From JBBIQZ01 sp037442065 (lineage in GTDB: Bacteria > Patescibacteriota > CPR2_A > CG2-30-33-46), in assembly GCA_037442065.1 (NCBI GenBank), contig JBBIQZ010000007.1, positions 1 through 29,357 on the forward strand: a stretch of 29,357 nucleotides of DNA, read 5' to 3'. Positions 7,760-13,561 of the stretch are shown here, piece by piece. The notes under the pieces were generated by a model, which was not told the origin of the DNA, searched no databases, and was given only the letters and a program-made list of their open reading frames with translations. Made by a program: the position numbers and the translations under genes. Within the stretch, counting starts at the first letter, position 1, and every line of letters begins with the position of its first letter.

Positions 7760-8536
7760 TTATTCCTCCTCTCCCTTTAGAGCTTTAATTTTAGAAGCTA
7801 TGCCTATCATCTTCATCCGAGCATTAAGTATATCTTCTTTTGCCTTTTTGAAATCATAGCTTTTGGCTTCTGTGGCAGCAGAATCTAGAAGCGTTTTTGC
7901 TTGCCCGGAAAGATTTTCTAATTCCGCAACATCTTTCCCTTGGGATTTTAATGCGCTTATCTGTGAATCTAAATCTGCCAAAATTGTTCGCAATTTATCA
8001 ACAATATTTGCAAGATGATTGGCATGAATTTCCTTAACAGTTGCTTCTATCAAGTCTTTATTATCTTTCATATCCTGTTTTATTCCGGCTAAAAGCGCCC
8101 TTACTTCTTCAATAGTTGAAGCATTTTCAATCGCTTGTTTTTCTTGATTAAGCTTTGCAATTTCGGCATCTATTTTGGCATAGATTGTCTGCTTTTTGTC
8201 ATCGGCAATCACTTTCATGTTGCTTACACGCTCTCTTAAGCGCTGATACTTTTTAATTGCCCTGTCTATCAAATTTTCGACAACCTTCTTTAGCTTCGTT
8301 AATACATCTGCCTTGATTGTTTCTTTTTCTTTCGTCTTGCTAGATTTGTCTAAATTCTTTTCTTTAAGTTTTCCTAAATCGTCCTTAAGGTCATTTTCAA
8401 GCTTATCAGATTGCGAATCCTCTGTTCCTTGATTACTGCCTTGCATGTTGCTTGAATCTTCGTGGGCTAATACTAATCCTACAAAAACCATTACAAAAAT
8501 ACTGATAACCGAAAAGAGTAATAGTTTTTTCTTCAT
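7760..8536 (-). CDS. Secreted alpha-helical coiled-coil protein, 258 aa, unknown
   Basis: The N-terminus is a classical signal peptide: KKK, a hydrophobic core at about residues 5-22, and a small-residue site before HEDSS (VLA at 22-24). The mature part starts with a polar low-complexity segment (about 25-75), followed by a long helical, lysine/glutamate/alanine-rich region with heptad-like spacing (about 75-255). No cysteines or catalytic motifs are visible. Such periplasmic helical proteins are common in CPR genomes and lack assigned functions. The RBS AAGGAGATAGC precedes ATG 8536. It is transcribed from a consensus promoter (8567-8595) and coupled to the 85-aa membrane protein gene, which might anchor or partner it. 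Confidence 0.7.
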   Translation of the reverse strand: MKKKLLLFSVISIFVMVFVGLVLAHEDSSNMQGSNQGTEDSQSDKLENDLKDDLGKLKEKNLDKSSKTKEKETIKADVLTKLKKVVENLIDRAIKKYQRLRERVSNMKVIADDKKQTIYAKIDAEIAKLNQEKQAIENASTIEEVRALLAGIKQDMKDNKDLIEATVKEIHANHLANIVDKLRTILADLDSQISALKSQGKDVAELENLSGQAKTLLDSAATEAKSYDFKKAKEDILNARMKMIGIASKIKALKGEEE

Positions 8537-8566
8537 ATGCTATCTCCTTTCTTAATTTTCAATACT

Positions 8567-8595
8567 CTTATACATCAATAGAAAGGTTGTGTCAA
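8567..8595 (-). promoter_or_regulatory. Consensus sigma-70 promoter for the secreted coiled-coil operon
   Basis: Minus strand: -35 TTGACA (8595-8590), exactly 17 bp of spacer, then -10 TATAAG (8572-8567). The leader is about 25 nt and contains the AAGGAGA ribosome binding site. Confidence 0.8.
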
Positions 8596-8598
8596 ATC

Positions 8599-8613
8599 GG
8601 GTTTAAAAAACCC
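8599..8613. promoter_or_regulatory. Inverted repeat between two divergent promoters, possible operator
   Basis: GGGTTT, AAA, AAACCC forms a perfect 6-bp inverted repeat placed precisely between the -35 boxes of the minus-strand promoter (8590-8595) and the plus-strand promoter (8614-8619). A dimeric regulator bound here would touch both promoters. The function is inferred from position only. Confidence 0.45.
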
Positions 8614-8642
8614 TAGACAAAAAAGCCAAAATATGCTAAAAT
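8614..8642 (+). promoter_or_regulatory. Sigma-70-type promoter for the zinc-ribbon gene
   Basis: Plus strand: -35 TAGACA (8614-8619), 17-bp spacer, -10 TAAAAT (8637-8642). Transcription would begin near 8649, only about nine bases before ATG 8658, so the mRNA would be nearly leaderless. This fits the absence of a Shine-Dalgarno there. Confidence 0.6.
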
Positions 8643-8657
8643 GAAGCCTTAAAGATT

Positions 8658-8936
8658 ATGGAATATGCTGATAAAATTTTAAAATGTGAGAAGTGCGGCG
8701 AGGACTTTGTTTTCCCTTGCGGCGAACAAAAATTTTTTACTGAAAAAGAATTTGCCGAGCCTAAAAAATGCCCAAAATGCCGAGGCAAAGAAAACGTCTC
8801 GCGGCCAAATCTTAATAACTTCACAACAACCTGTCCTGAATGCAATAAAAATTTTAATATTTCTTTTGATCCTAAGGATACAAAAGTTCTCTGTTTTGAT
8901 TGTTTCACCAAAAAAGACAAACCTCAAAGATTATAA
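8658..8936 (+). CDS. Zinc-ribbon protein with two ribbons, 92 aa
   Basis: Two four-cysteine zinc ribbons in tandem: C10/C13 with C38/C41, and C59/C62 with C79/C82. The first, with CGEDFVFPCGEQKFFTEKEF and a closing CPKCRG, matches the family listed as probable zinc-ribbon domain (zf_Tbcl type), which is widespread in CPR and Chloroflexi genomes. The second is a generic CxxC ribbon. No other domain is present. Such proteins may bind nucleic acids or other proteins, but the role is unknown. ATG 8658 has no Shine-Dalgarno and lies very near the predicted transcription start. A strong terminator follows at 8960-9033. Confidence 0.8.
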   Translation: MEYADKILKCEKCGEDFVFPCGEQKFFTEKEFAEPKKCPKCRGKENVSRPNLNNFTTTCPECNKNFNISFDPKDTKVLCFDCFTKKDKPQRL

Positions 8937-8959
8937 TTTAAATGCGTCCCTTTCTTTTA

Positions 8960-9033
8960 ACCCTGCACATAACTTAGACCGCGCTTCGCGCAAAAAAAAC
9001 CGAAAACAGTCTAAGTTATGTGCGGGGTTTTTC
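8960..9033 (+). terminator. Long-stem Rho-independent terminator of the zinc-ribbon gene, overlapping the end of the RluA-family gene
   Basis: Arms 8960-8979 and 9009-9028 pair over 20 positions with one mismatch, and TTTTT follows at once on the plus strand. The loop contains a small GCGC-TTC-GCGC hairpin. The right arm includes the stop codon (9016-9018) and last codons of the convergent pseudouridine synthase gene. No U-run follows on the minus strand, so it mainly serves the plus-strand gene. Confidence 0.85.
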
Positions 9034-9939
9034 TATCTTTCTTAAGAATTTCTTTAAATCGCTACTTAGATCGGAAAAGAAAATTCTCTCTTCGCCGTTG
9101 GGTAAAGTAAGCTTAAGCTCTTTAGCGTGTAAAAATTGCCTTTCAAGATCTATATTGGTTTTCTTAGGCCCATATAGTTTATCACCAACTAAAGGATGGC
9201 CGATTGAAGAAAAATGAACTCTTATTTGATGAGTTCTTCCTGTTTTAGGATAGACTAAAACTAAGCTTAATATATTCTCTTCAAAAAAAAGGTATTCTAA
9301 AACTTTATAAGAAGTTATGGCTTTTTTCCCTTCATCCTCTGGCACAACCGTCATTTTTGATCTATCTTTTGGATTTCTGCCGATCGGTGCGTTAATTATC
9401 CCTTCTTTTGGCTCCAATCTACCAAACAAAAGCGTCTCGTAAACTTTATAAACTCTCCTTTCTTTAAACTCTTCTTTAAGAAACTGGAAAGCTTTCTCAT
9501 TTAACGCAATAACCAAAACTCCCGAAGTATCCTTATCAAGACGATGTACTATTCCCGGCCTTTCTCCTTTAATCTTTAAAATTTCTGGGTATTCCCTAAC
9601 AAGGATATCTAGTATCGTAACTTCGCTCTTTGGTTTTAATGTTTCCTTCGGATGAACAGCTATTCCGCAAGGTTTATCAATAACTAAAACGTTCTTGTCT
9701 TTGTAAATTATTTTTAATTTTTTATGCGTTTTTAAAAATCGTTCTTTTAAAAAATCCTGCCACTCAACCAAATCAGCCTTCTTCACTTTATAAGAAGGCT
9801 TCTCTTGATGGCCATTTACCCGTACCTTCCCCCCATCAATTAAAAATTTTACGTACGACCTAGAAACACTTTGGAAATTTTTAAAAATATATTTATCTAA
9901 ACGCTCGCCTTGGTCTCTTTCTTCTACAATTTTGCGCAT
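9016..9939 (-). CDS. rluD: RluA/RluD-family pseudouridine synthase
   Basis: Converts specific uridines of 23S rRNA to pseudouridine. An N-terminal S4 RNA-binding domain (about residues 11-60, GERLDKYIFKNF onward, with VRVNG at 39-43) precedes the catalytic domain. Motif I is GIVHRLDKDTSG with catalytic Asp135; the C-terminal KTGRTHQIRVH is the family's conserved segment. The length (307 aa) fits RluD-type enzymes that carry S4. RluC cannot be separated from RluD without alignment, so the symbol is a best guess. The start ATG 9939 lies seven bases after the upstream zinc-finger gene; no clear Shine-Dalgarno, so coupling is likely. Confidence 0.9.
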   Translation of the reverse strand: MRKIVEERDQGERLDKYIFKNFQSVSRSYVKFLIDGGKVRVNGHQEKPSYKVKKADLVEWQDFLKERFLKTHKKLKIIYKDKNVLVIDKPCGIAVHPKETLKPKSEVTILDILVREYPEILKIKGERPGIVHRLDKDTSGVLVIALNEKAFQFLKEEFKERRVYKVYETLLFGRLEPKEGIINAPIGRNPKDRSKMTVVPEDEGKKAITSYKVLEYLFFEENILSLVLVYPKTGRTHQIRVHFSSIGHPLVGDKLYGPKKTNIDLERQFLHAKELKLTLPNGEERIFFSDLSSDLKKFLRKIEKPRT

Positions 9940-9946
9940 AGGAAAC

Positions 9947-10297
9947 TTACTTATTTTCGCAGTCTAGACAGGTTGTAGCTTGAGGAAACGCTTCTAGCCT
10001 AGCCGGATCTATTTCCTTTTTGCAATTTTCACAATAGCCATAGGTGCCTTTTTCTATTTTCTCCAAAGCTTCGTTAGTCTCTTTTAAGAGTTTTGACAAC
10101 CTCTTTTCCGCATCAATGAATTGATCATATTCTGCCACCTCTAATTCGTTATCTTCTTCTTCATTGCCTAAAGAAGGGAATTTCGGATGAAAATGATCGT
10201 CTTCCTTAACAGCTAATTTTTCCAGCTCTTCTTTTAAATCTTCTTTTTGTTTTAGAAGATCTTCTTTTCTTTCTTTGATAAAATTTTTATCTAACAT
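9947..10297 (-). CDS. DksA/TraR-family C4 zinc-finger protein
   Basis: A 116-aa protein with an N-terminal helical hairpin (about residues 5-80, lysine/glutamate-rich coiled coil) and a C-terminal C4 zinc finger: C89, C92, C110, C113 in YCENCKKEIDPARLEAFPQATTCLDC. This is the DksA/TraR signature. DksA proper binds RNA polymerase through the secondary channel and modulates rRNA transcription with ppGpp. Here the coiled-coil tip has acidic residues around 44-53, but the DksA-specific DxxDxA tip motif is not obvious, so I call only the family. It sits directly upstream of the pseudouridine synthase, an arrangement consistent with a ribosome-related role. RBS: AAAGGCAGAG before ATG 10297. Confidence 0.88.
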   Translation of the reverse strand: MLDKNFIKERKEDLLKQKEDLKEELEKLAVKEDDHFHPKFPSLGNEEEDNELEVAEYDQFIDAEKRLSKLLKETNEALEKIEKGTYGYCENCKKEIDPARLEAFPQATTCLDCENK

Positions 10298-10357
10298 CTC
10301 TGCCTTTTATTACTTACATTTATAATATCTAAGTTTTTTCAAAAATACCATAAGAAA

Positions 10358-10774
10358 TTACTCACCAATAATTTGTAATATAACAATTCTTTCCCTTGGC
10401 ACAATATCAAAGTCAACTAAAACAATTTGCTGCCATGTTCCCAATTTTAATTCTTTGTCTTTTATCGGGACAATTGTAGACGGGCCTAAAAGAGAAGCCC
10501 TAATGTGAGCAAAGCCATTGCCCTCTTTATAAGAAGCATCATGAAAATACTTTTTAGTTTGAGGAACGATCTCTTCAAAAAAATTTTTAAAATCTAAAAG
10601 CAAATCTTCTTCATTTTCAATTATCGTTACCCCTGCAGTAGAACCGCTTACAAAAATCAAAACAATCCCATCTTTTATTTTTATTTTTTTTACAAAACCT
10701 AAAACATGGGAAGTAATATCAACAATATCGCTGTTGCCTTTAGTCTTTAAAATTATTTTCTTTGTTTCTATCAT
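10358..10774 (-). CDS. yjbQ: YjbQ family (UPF0047) protein
   Basis: A 138-aa single-domain protein with the UPF0047 pattern: SGSTAGVTIIENE (about 44-56), then GNGFAHIRASLLGPS (about 86-100), IPIKDKELKLGTWQQIVLVDFD and a closing PRERIVILQIIGE. Members form trimers; some have weak thiamine-phosphate synthase activity in vitro, and the physiological role is unclear. In most homologues the first motif reads SPHTTAA; here HT is replaced by GSTAG, so the usual histidine is missing. The His in AHIRA is present. It is downstream of the structured RNA and its terminator, with possible promoter elements (TTCACA, TATAAG) in the 75-bp gap. Confidence 0.87.
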   Translation of the reverse strand: MIETKKIILKTKGNSDIVDITSHVLGFVKKIKIKDGIVLIFVSGSTAGVTIIENEEDLLLDFKNFFEEIVPQTKKYFHDASYKEGNGFAHIRASLLGPSTIVPIKDKELKLGTWQQIVLVDFDIVPRERIVILQIIGE

Positions 10775-10821
10775 ACAAAAATTTTAATCTTTACTTATAA
10801 AAAATCTATATAATTTTTGTG

Positions 10822-10833
10822 AACAAATTTGTT
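10822..10833. promoter_or_regulatory. 12-bp perfect palindrome upstream of yjbQ
   Basis: AACAAATTTGTT is self-complementary and lies between the RNA terminator and yjbQ, next to candidate -35 elements. It could be an operator. In this AT-rich stretch a 12-bp palindrome is only suggestive. Confidence 0.3.
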
Positions 10834-10851
10834 GTTCTTTTTTTAAAATAG

Positions 10852-10910
10852 AAAAAAGGCACTGTCGCAAATGCGCCCCTTTCTTTGTAATTATTGGCGC
10901 TTGCCGTGCC
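10852..10910 (-). terminator. Terminator of the structured RNA transcript
   Basis: Minus strand: GGCAC ... GTGCC and GCGCC ... GGCGC stems, with an additional GCAA/TTGC pairing between them, followed immediately by TTTTTT (10857-10852). It separates the RNA from yjbQ and could also work as an attenuator for yjbQ. Confidence 0.7.
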
Positions 10911-11237
10911 TTTTATAAACTCTTTTAGCCCTCTAAAACCGTTTTCGGAAAATTCCTTAAACAGTAACAGATAAGCATCTAAGAGTGTGGCACGCAATCC
11001 CATTTACTGCTTGCCTTCCTCTACCCTTTGGTAGCGGTTAGCATTCTAGAAGTTAGTTAGGATATTAACTTACAGAATGCCAACCACTACATGTTTGTTT
11101 TTGTTTTCGGTGAAATGGGCACCTGGAATGGTAGAGTAATCCCAATCACAAACAGGGGGAAGCTTGTGATTGGAATTACCCTACCATTCAAAGATAAAGG
11201 TAAAGGAAATCAATATTTTCGAAGTACTTTTTAAAGC
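10852..11237 (-). ncRNA. Candidate structured non-coding RNA of about 385 nt, unidentified
   Basis: Transcription from the strong promoter at 11244-11272 would start near 11237. In RNA order the stem-loops are: 11188-11164 with 11151-11127 (25 bp); a small one at 11123-11109; 11090-11074 with 11047-11031 (17 bp); 11015-10989; 10985-10920 (branched); and a final stem 10910-10858 followed by a six-T run. In the two longest stems every imperfection is a G-U pair if the minus strand is the RNA, but an A-C mismatch if the plus strand is, which supports selection on a minus-strand RNA. I find no RNase P core motifs, no tmRNA T-arm or CCA end, and no SRP GGAA domain. A 65-codon ORF (ATG 11003, with AGAGGAAGG upstream) reads through the terminator stem and resembles nothing known; a leader-peptide role cannot be excluded. 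Confidence 0.65.
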
Positions 11238-11243
11238 GTAACA

Positions 11244-11272
11244 ATTATAGCATACGATTAATCACTTGTCAA
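11244..11272 (-). promoter_or_regulatory. Full-consensus sigma-70 promoter for the structured RNA
   Basis: Minus strand: -35 TTGACA (11272-11267), a 17-bp spacer, then TGC and -10 TATAAT (11249-11244). Both hexamers are perfect and the extended -10 TG is present. This is the strongest promoter in the window, of the kind expected for a stable RNA. Confidence 0.88.
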
Positions 11273-11326
11273 GGGCTTAATTGTGGAAAACTTTTTTGAT
11301 AGTAATTTTCTTAAGAAATGACTACC

Positions 11327-11460
11327 TCTAGAAAGTAATAAAATAAGACTAATAAAAATATTTTTACTCCTTTTAAGAGCTATTAAAAAATAGCTAAATT
11401 TATTAAATATTTTTTGAGTAAAAATACTATTCTCTAGAATTGAACAATAGTTTTGTTCAA
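11327..11460. repeat. AT-rich nested inverted repeats downstream of cdaA
   Basis: TCTAGA occurs at both ends (11327-11332 and 11433-11438) of a region whose arms pair: 11357-11369 with 11416-11428 (12 of 13). A perfect inner hairpin, AGCTATT-AAAA-AATAGCT, lies near 11379-11396. Just outside, TTGAACAA (11440-11447) and TTGTTCAA (11453-11460) are a perfect inverted pair; a further TTGAACAA is at 11491. On the minus strand the outer stem is followed by T-rich sequence, so it may end the ribosomal/cdaA transcript. Confidence 0.55.
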
Positions 11461-11503
11461 TTTATATCGCTCAAAAGTTGAGCTAGATGATTGAACAAAA
11501 ATC

Positions 11504-12292
11504 TTAAAACAAGCTCTTCAAAACTTTTTCTAAATCCTTAAAGTCAATTATCTTAGAAATAATTCCATCTATAGCTAAAGATACCTGTCCATTTTTACCG
11601 GAAACAACTGCAACAACAGCGTCGGTTTGTTCAGATAACCCCAATGCTGCCTTGTGCCTAGTTCCTAAACTAGCAACTTGCTCGCTTTCCGAAAGTGGAA
11701 GAGTACAAAAAGCAGATTTAATTTTTCCTTTGGAAATAATAATGGCACCATCATGAAGAGGGCTGTCACTTAAAAAACAAGAAAGAATAAGTTCGCTTTT
11801 TATATTTGCATCCAAAGAGATTCCCTTTTTAGCATAATCATCTAAACCGGTCTTTCTTTGGATGGCTATGATGCCGCCTATCTTCTCGCGTGACATAATT
11901 CTTACAGACTCTATTATGGGTTTTATAAAATTTAGAGAATCTGATTCCTTAAGTAATGAAGCTTTAAGATTGGTTCTACCAATTTTTTCTAGAGCGTTTC
12001 TTAGTTCTGGCTGAAAAACAACAGGAATAGCAATAAGAATAATCGTTAAGAAAAATCCCAAAAACCAACTTAAAAGAGTAAGATTTAAGAAAGAGCTTGC
12101 AAGCATCATTGCAATTAGTATAAGGAGTCCGTAAAGAATCCTTACCGCTTTTGTATTCTTTAAGAGTTTATAGATCCAGTAAAAAATAAATATAACTATT
12201 AAAAGATCCACTAAAAATAGTGGATTTTTTAATTCTTCTTTAAGGGAAAAATTTATTTTTGCTAATTCTAAAAGTCTTCTTACAAATTCCAT
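11504..12292 (-). CDS. cdaA: Diadenylate cyclase CdaA (c-di-AMP synthase)
   Basis: Makes the second messenger c-di-AMP from two ATP at the membrane. Three N-terminal transmembrane helices (about residues 26-41, 53-68, 72-93) precede a DAC domain with the two catalytic motifs: D181-G182-A183 (SPLHDGAIII) and TRH at 211-213 (LGTRHKAALG). The usual RHR is RHK here, a conservative change. Length 262 aa is typical of CdaA. CdaA usually neighbours cdaR and glmM; neither is here. Instead the gene is the last of the ribosomal cluster, eight bases after rpsI, so c-di-AMP production may follow growth-linked transcription. Confidence 0.93.
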   Translation of the reverse strand: MEFVRRLLELAKINFSLKEELKNPLFLVDLLIVIFIFYWIYKLLKNTKAVRILYGLLILIAMMLASSFLNLTLLSWFLGFFLTIILIAIPVVFQPELRNALEKIGRTNLKASLLKESDSLNFIKPIIESVRIMSREKIGGIIAIQRKTGLDDYAKKGISLDANIKSELILSCFLSDSPLHDGAIIISKGKIKSAFCTLPLSESEQVASLGTRHKAALGLSEQTDAVVAVVSGKNGQVSLAIDGIISKIIDFKDLEKVLKSLF

Positions 12293-12300
12293 TTCAATTT

Positions 12301-12786
12301 TTATCTCTTCCTAAATTGGGAAGCTTTTCTGGCTCTTTTCAAGCCATATTTTTTTCTCTCTTTTGCTCTCGAGTCTCTAGTTAAAAGACCAGCTTTCTTT
12401 AAAGTAGTTTTTAAACTCTCATTATAAACCACCAAAGATCTGGCAATTCCTAATTTAACAGCATCTAGTTGGGATGGTTTTCCGCCACCTAAAACCCTAG
12501 CCTCTATATAAAATTTTTTATCCAAGCCAACTAGAGTTAAGGGTTCAATTAATTTATTTTTTGAGTTTATAATATCGCTAAAATATTCCTCAACCGGCTT
12601 ATTATTTACGACAAACTCCCCAGACCCTTTCTTTAACCTTACTCTGGCAATGGCCGTTTTCCTTCTCCCTGTGCTTTGAATAAACTCTTTATCTTGTGGA
12701 GAACGATGACTTGATTCTTTATCTTCACTTTGGGACCCGGAATTTCCTGCAAGTTGTTGGGTAACTTCGTCTTTTGTTTCTGACAT
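12301..12786 (-). CDS. rpsI: Ribosomal protein S9 (uS9)
   Basis: A 30S subunit protein whose C-terminal tail reaches the P-site tRNA anticodon stem. The conserved part begins about residue 38 (STGRRKTAIARVRL) and ends with the canonical SQFRKR tail, including the last Arg that contacts tRNA. The N-terminal 35 or so residues are a low-complexity polar extension (Q, S, E, D rich), not found in standard S9. The start is ATG 12786 with AAGGAG upstream; a TTG one codon earlier is less likely. It follows rplM, the usual pairing. Confidence 0.96.
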   Translation of the reverse strand: MSETKDEVTQQLAGNSGSQSEDKESSHRSPQDKEFIQSTGRRKTAIARVRLKKGSGEFVVNNKPVEEYFSDIINSKNKLIEPLTLVGLDKKFYIEARVLGGGKPSQLDAVKLGIARSLVVYNESLKTTLKKAGLLTRDSRAKERKKYGLKRARKASQFRKR

Positions 12787-12798
12787 CAATTTAACTCC

Positions 12799-13215
12799 TT
12801 AATTAAACTTTAGTTCTTTTGGGGTAATATTTTTCTCTTTATAATCTCCGCCTCGGTATACTTTTAATCTCTTAATGGCCTTGCTTGCTATTTTATTTTT
12901 GGGGAGCATGCCCTTTACCGCCTTTTTAATAATCTCTTCCGGTTTTCTTTCTTGAAGTTTTAAAAAAGATTCTTCCTTTAAACCGCCTGGGTAACCAGAA
13001 TGTCTTTGGTAAACCTTGCTTTCTTTTTTTCTCCCTGAAAGCTTAACACTTTCTGCATTAATCACAATTACAAAATCGCCTAAATCTATATTTGGCGAAA
13101 AGTTTTTCTTGCCCTTCCCATATAAAACCCTGGCAATCTTTGTAGAAAGCCTTCCTAAAATTTGGTTTTTTGCATCAGCTAAGTACCAGTCTCTTATAAT
13201 TTTTTTATTATTCAT
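12799..13215 (-). CDS. rplM: Ribosomal protein L13 (uL13)
   Basis: An early-assembling 50S protein. The sequence runs RDWYLADAKNQILGRLSTKIARVLYGKGK, then a VIVINAESVKLSGRK segment and MLPKNKIASKAIKRLKVYRG, all family hallmarks; 138 aa is the usual size. It follows rplQ by four bases and precedes rpsI by twelve, the standard rplM-rpsI pair, here fused to the alpha operon. Confidence 0.97.
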   Translation of the reverse strand: MNNKKIIRDWYLADAKNQILGRLSTKIARVLYGKGKKNFSPNIDLGDFVIVINAESVKLSGRKKESKVYQRHSGYPGGLKEESFLKLQERKPEEIIKKAVKGMLPKNKIASKAIKRLKVYRGGDYKEKNITPKELKFN

Positions 13216-13219
13216 ATTG

Positions 13220-13561
13220 CTACTCTTCTATCAAACTTATTTCGACAATTTTGGCTGCATCCCCTTTTCTTTGTCCTAATTTAGTTATTCTAGTATAACC
13301 ACCTGGCCGACTTTTATAGCGTTTCGCAAGCGCCTCGACAACTTTCTTTGCGGCCTCTTTTTGAGGAATAAAACCAAAAATATATCTTCTACTAGCCAAG
13401 GAATCTTTTTTTGCCCTTGTTATGATCTTTTCAATCAATGATCTAGCTTCTCTTGCCTTAGCCTCAGTAGTTTTAACTTTTTCATATAAAATCAAAGAGG
13501 AAACAAGACTAGCTAAAATATGCTTAGAAACTTCAATTCTTTTTCTAGTCATTCTGGTCAT
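13220..13561 (-). CDS. rplQ: Ribosomal protein L17 (bL17), short N-terminus
   Basis: A 50S protein near the exit tunnel. The body matches L17 well: ILASLVSSLILYEKVKTTEAKAREARSLIEKIITRAKK, then a GGYTRITKLGQRKGDAA motif near the end. In most bacteria the protein opens with MRHRKxxxxLGR and a further HR before the first helix. Here it opens MTRMTRKRIEVSKH, so roughly ten residues of that basic arm are missing or diverged. The ATG overlaps the rpoA stop (TAATG), which fixes the start fairly well. Confidence 0.94.
   Translation of the reverse strand: MTRMTRKRIEVSKHILASLVSSLILYEKVKTTEAKAREARSLIEKIITRAKKDSLASRRYIFGFIPQKEAAKKVVEALAKRYKSRPGGYTRITKLGQRKGDAAKIVEISLIEE

Noticed and set aside
8636..9045. 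Overlapping ORFs on both strands around the zinc-ribbon gene.
   Set aside because: Only the frame with four CxxC pairs shows a protein family and fits the promoter and terminator; the others are shadows.
10806..11003. 65-codon ORF inside the structured RNA region.
   Set aside because: It runs through the terminator stem and into the poly-T region, and its sequence resembles no family. It is kept only as a possible leader peptide in the ncRNA entry.
10852..11237. RNase P RNA, tmRNA or SRP RNA.
   Set aside because: No GAGGAAAGTCC/ACAGAA core of RNase P, no GGTTCGA T-arm or CCA end of tmRNA, and no SRP apical GGAA with the AGCAGC loop.
10352..11240. TPP riboswitch upstream of yjbQ.
   Set aside because: The CUGAGA and related TPP-aptamer motifs are absent.
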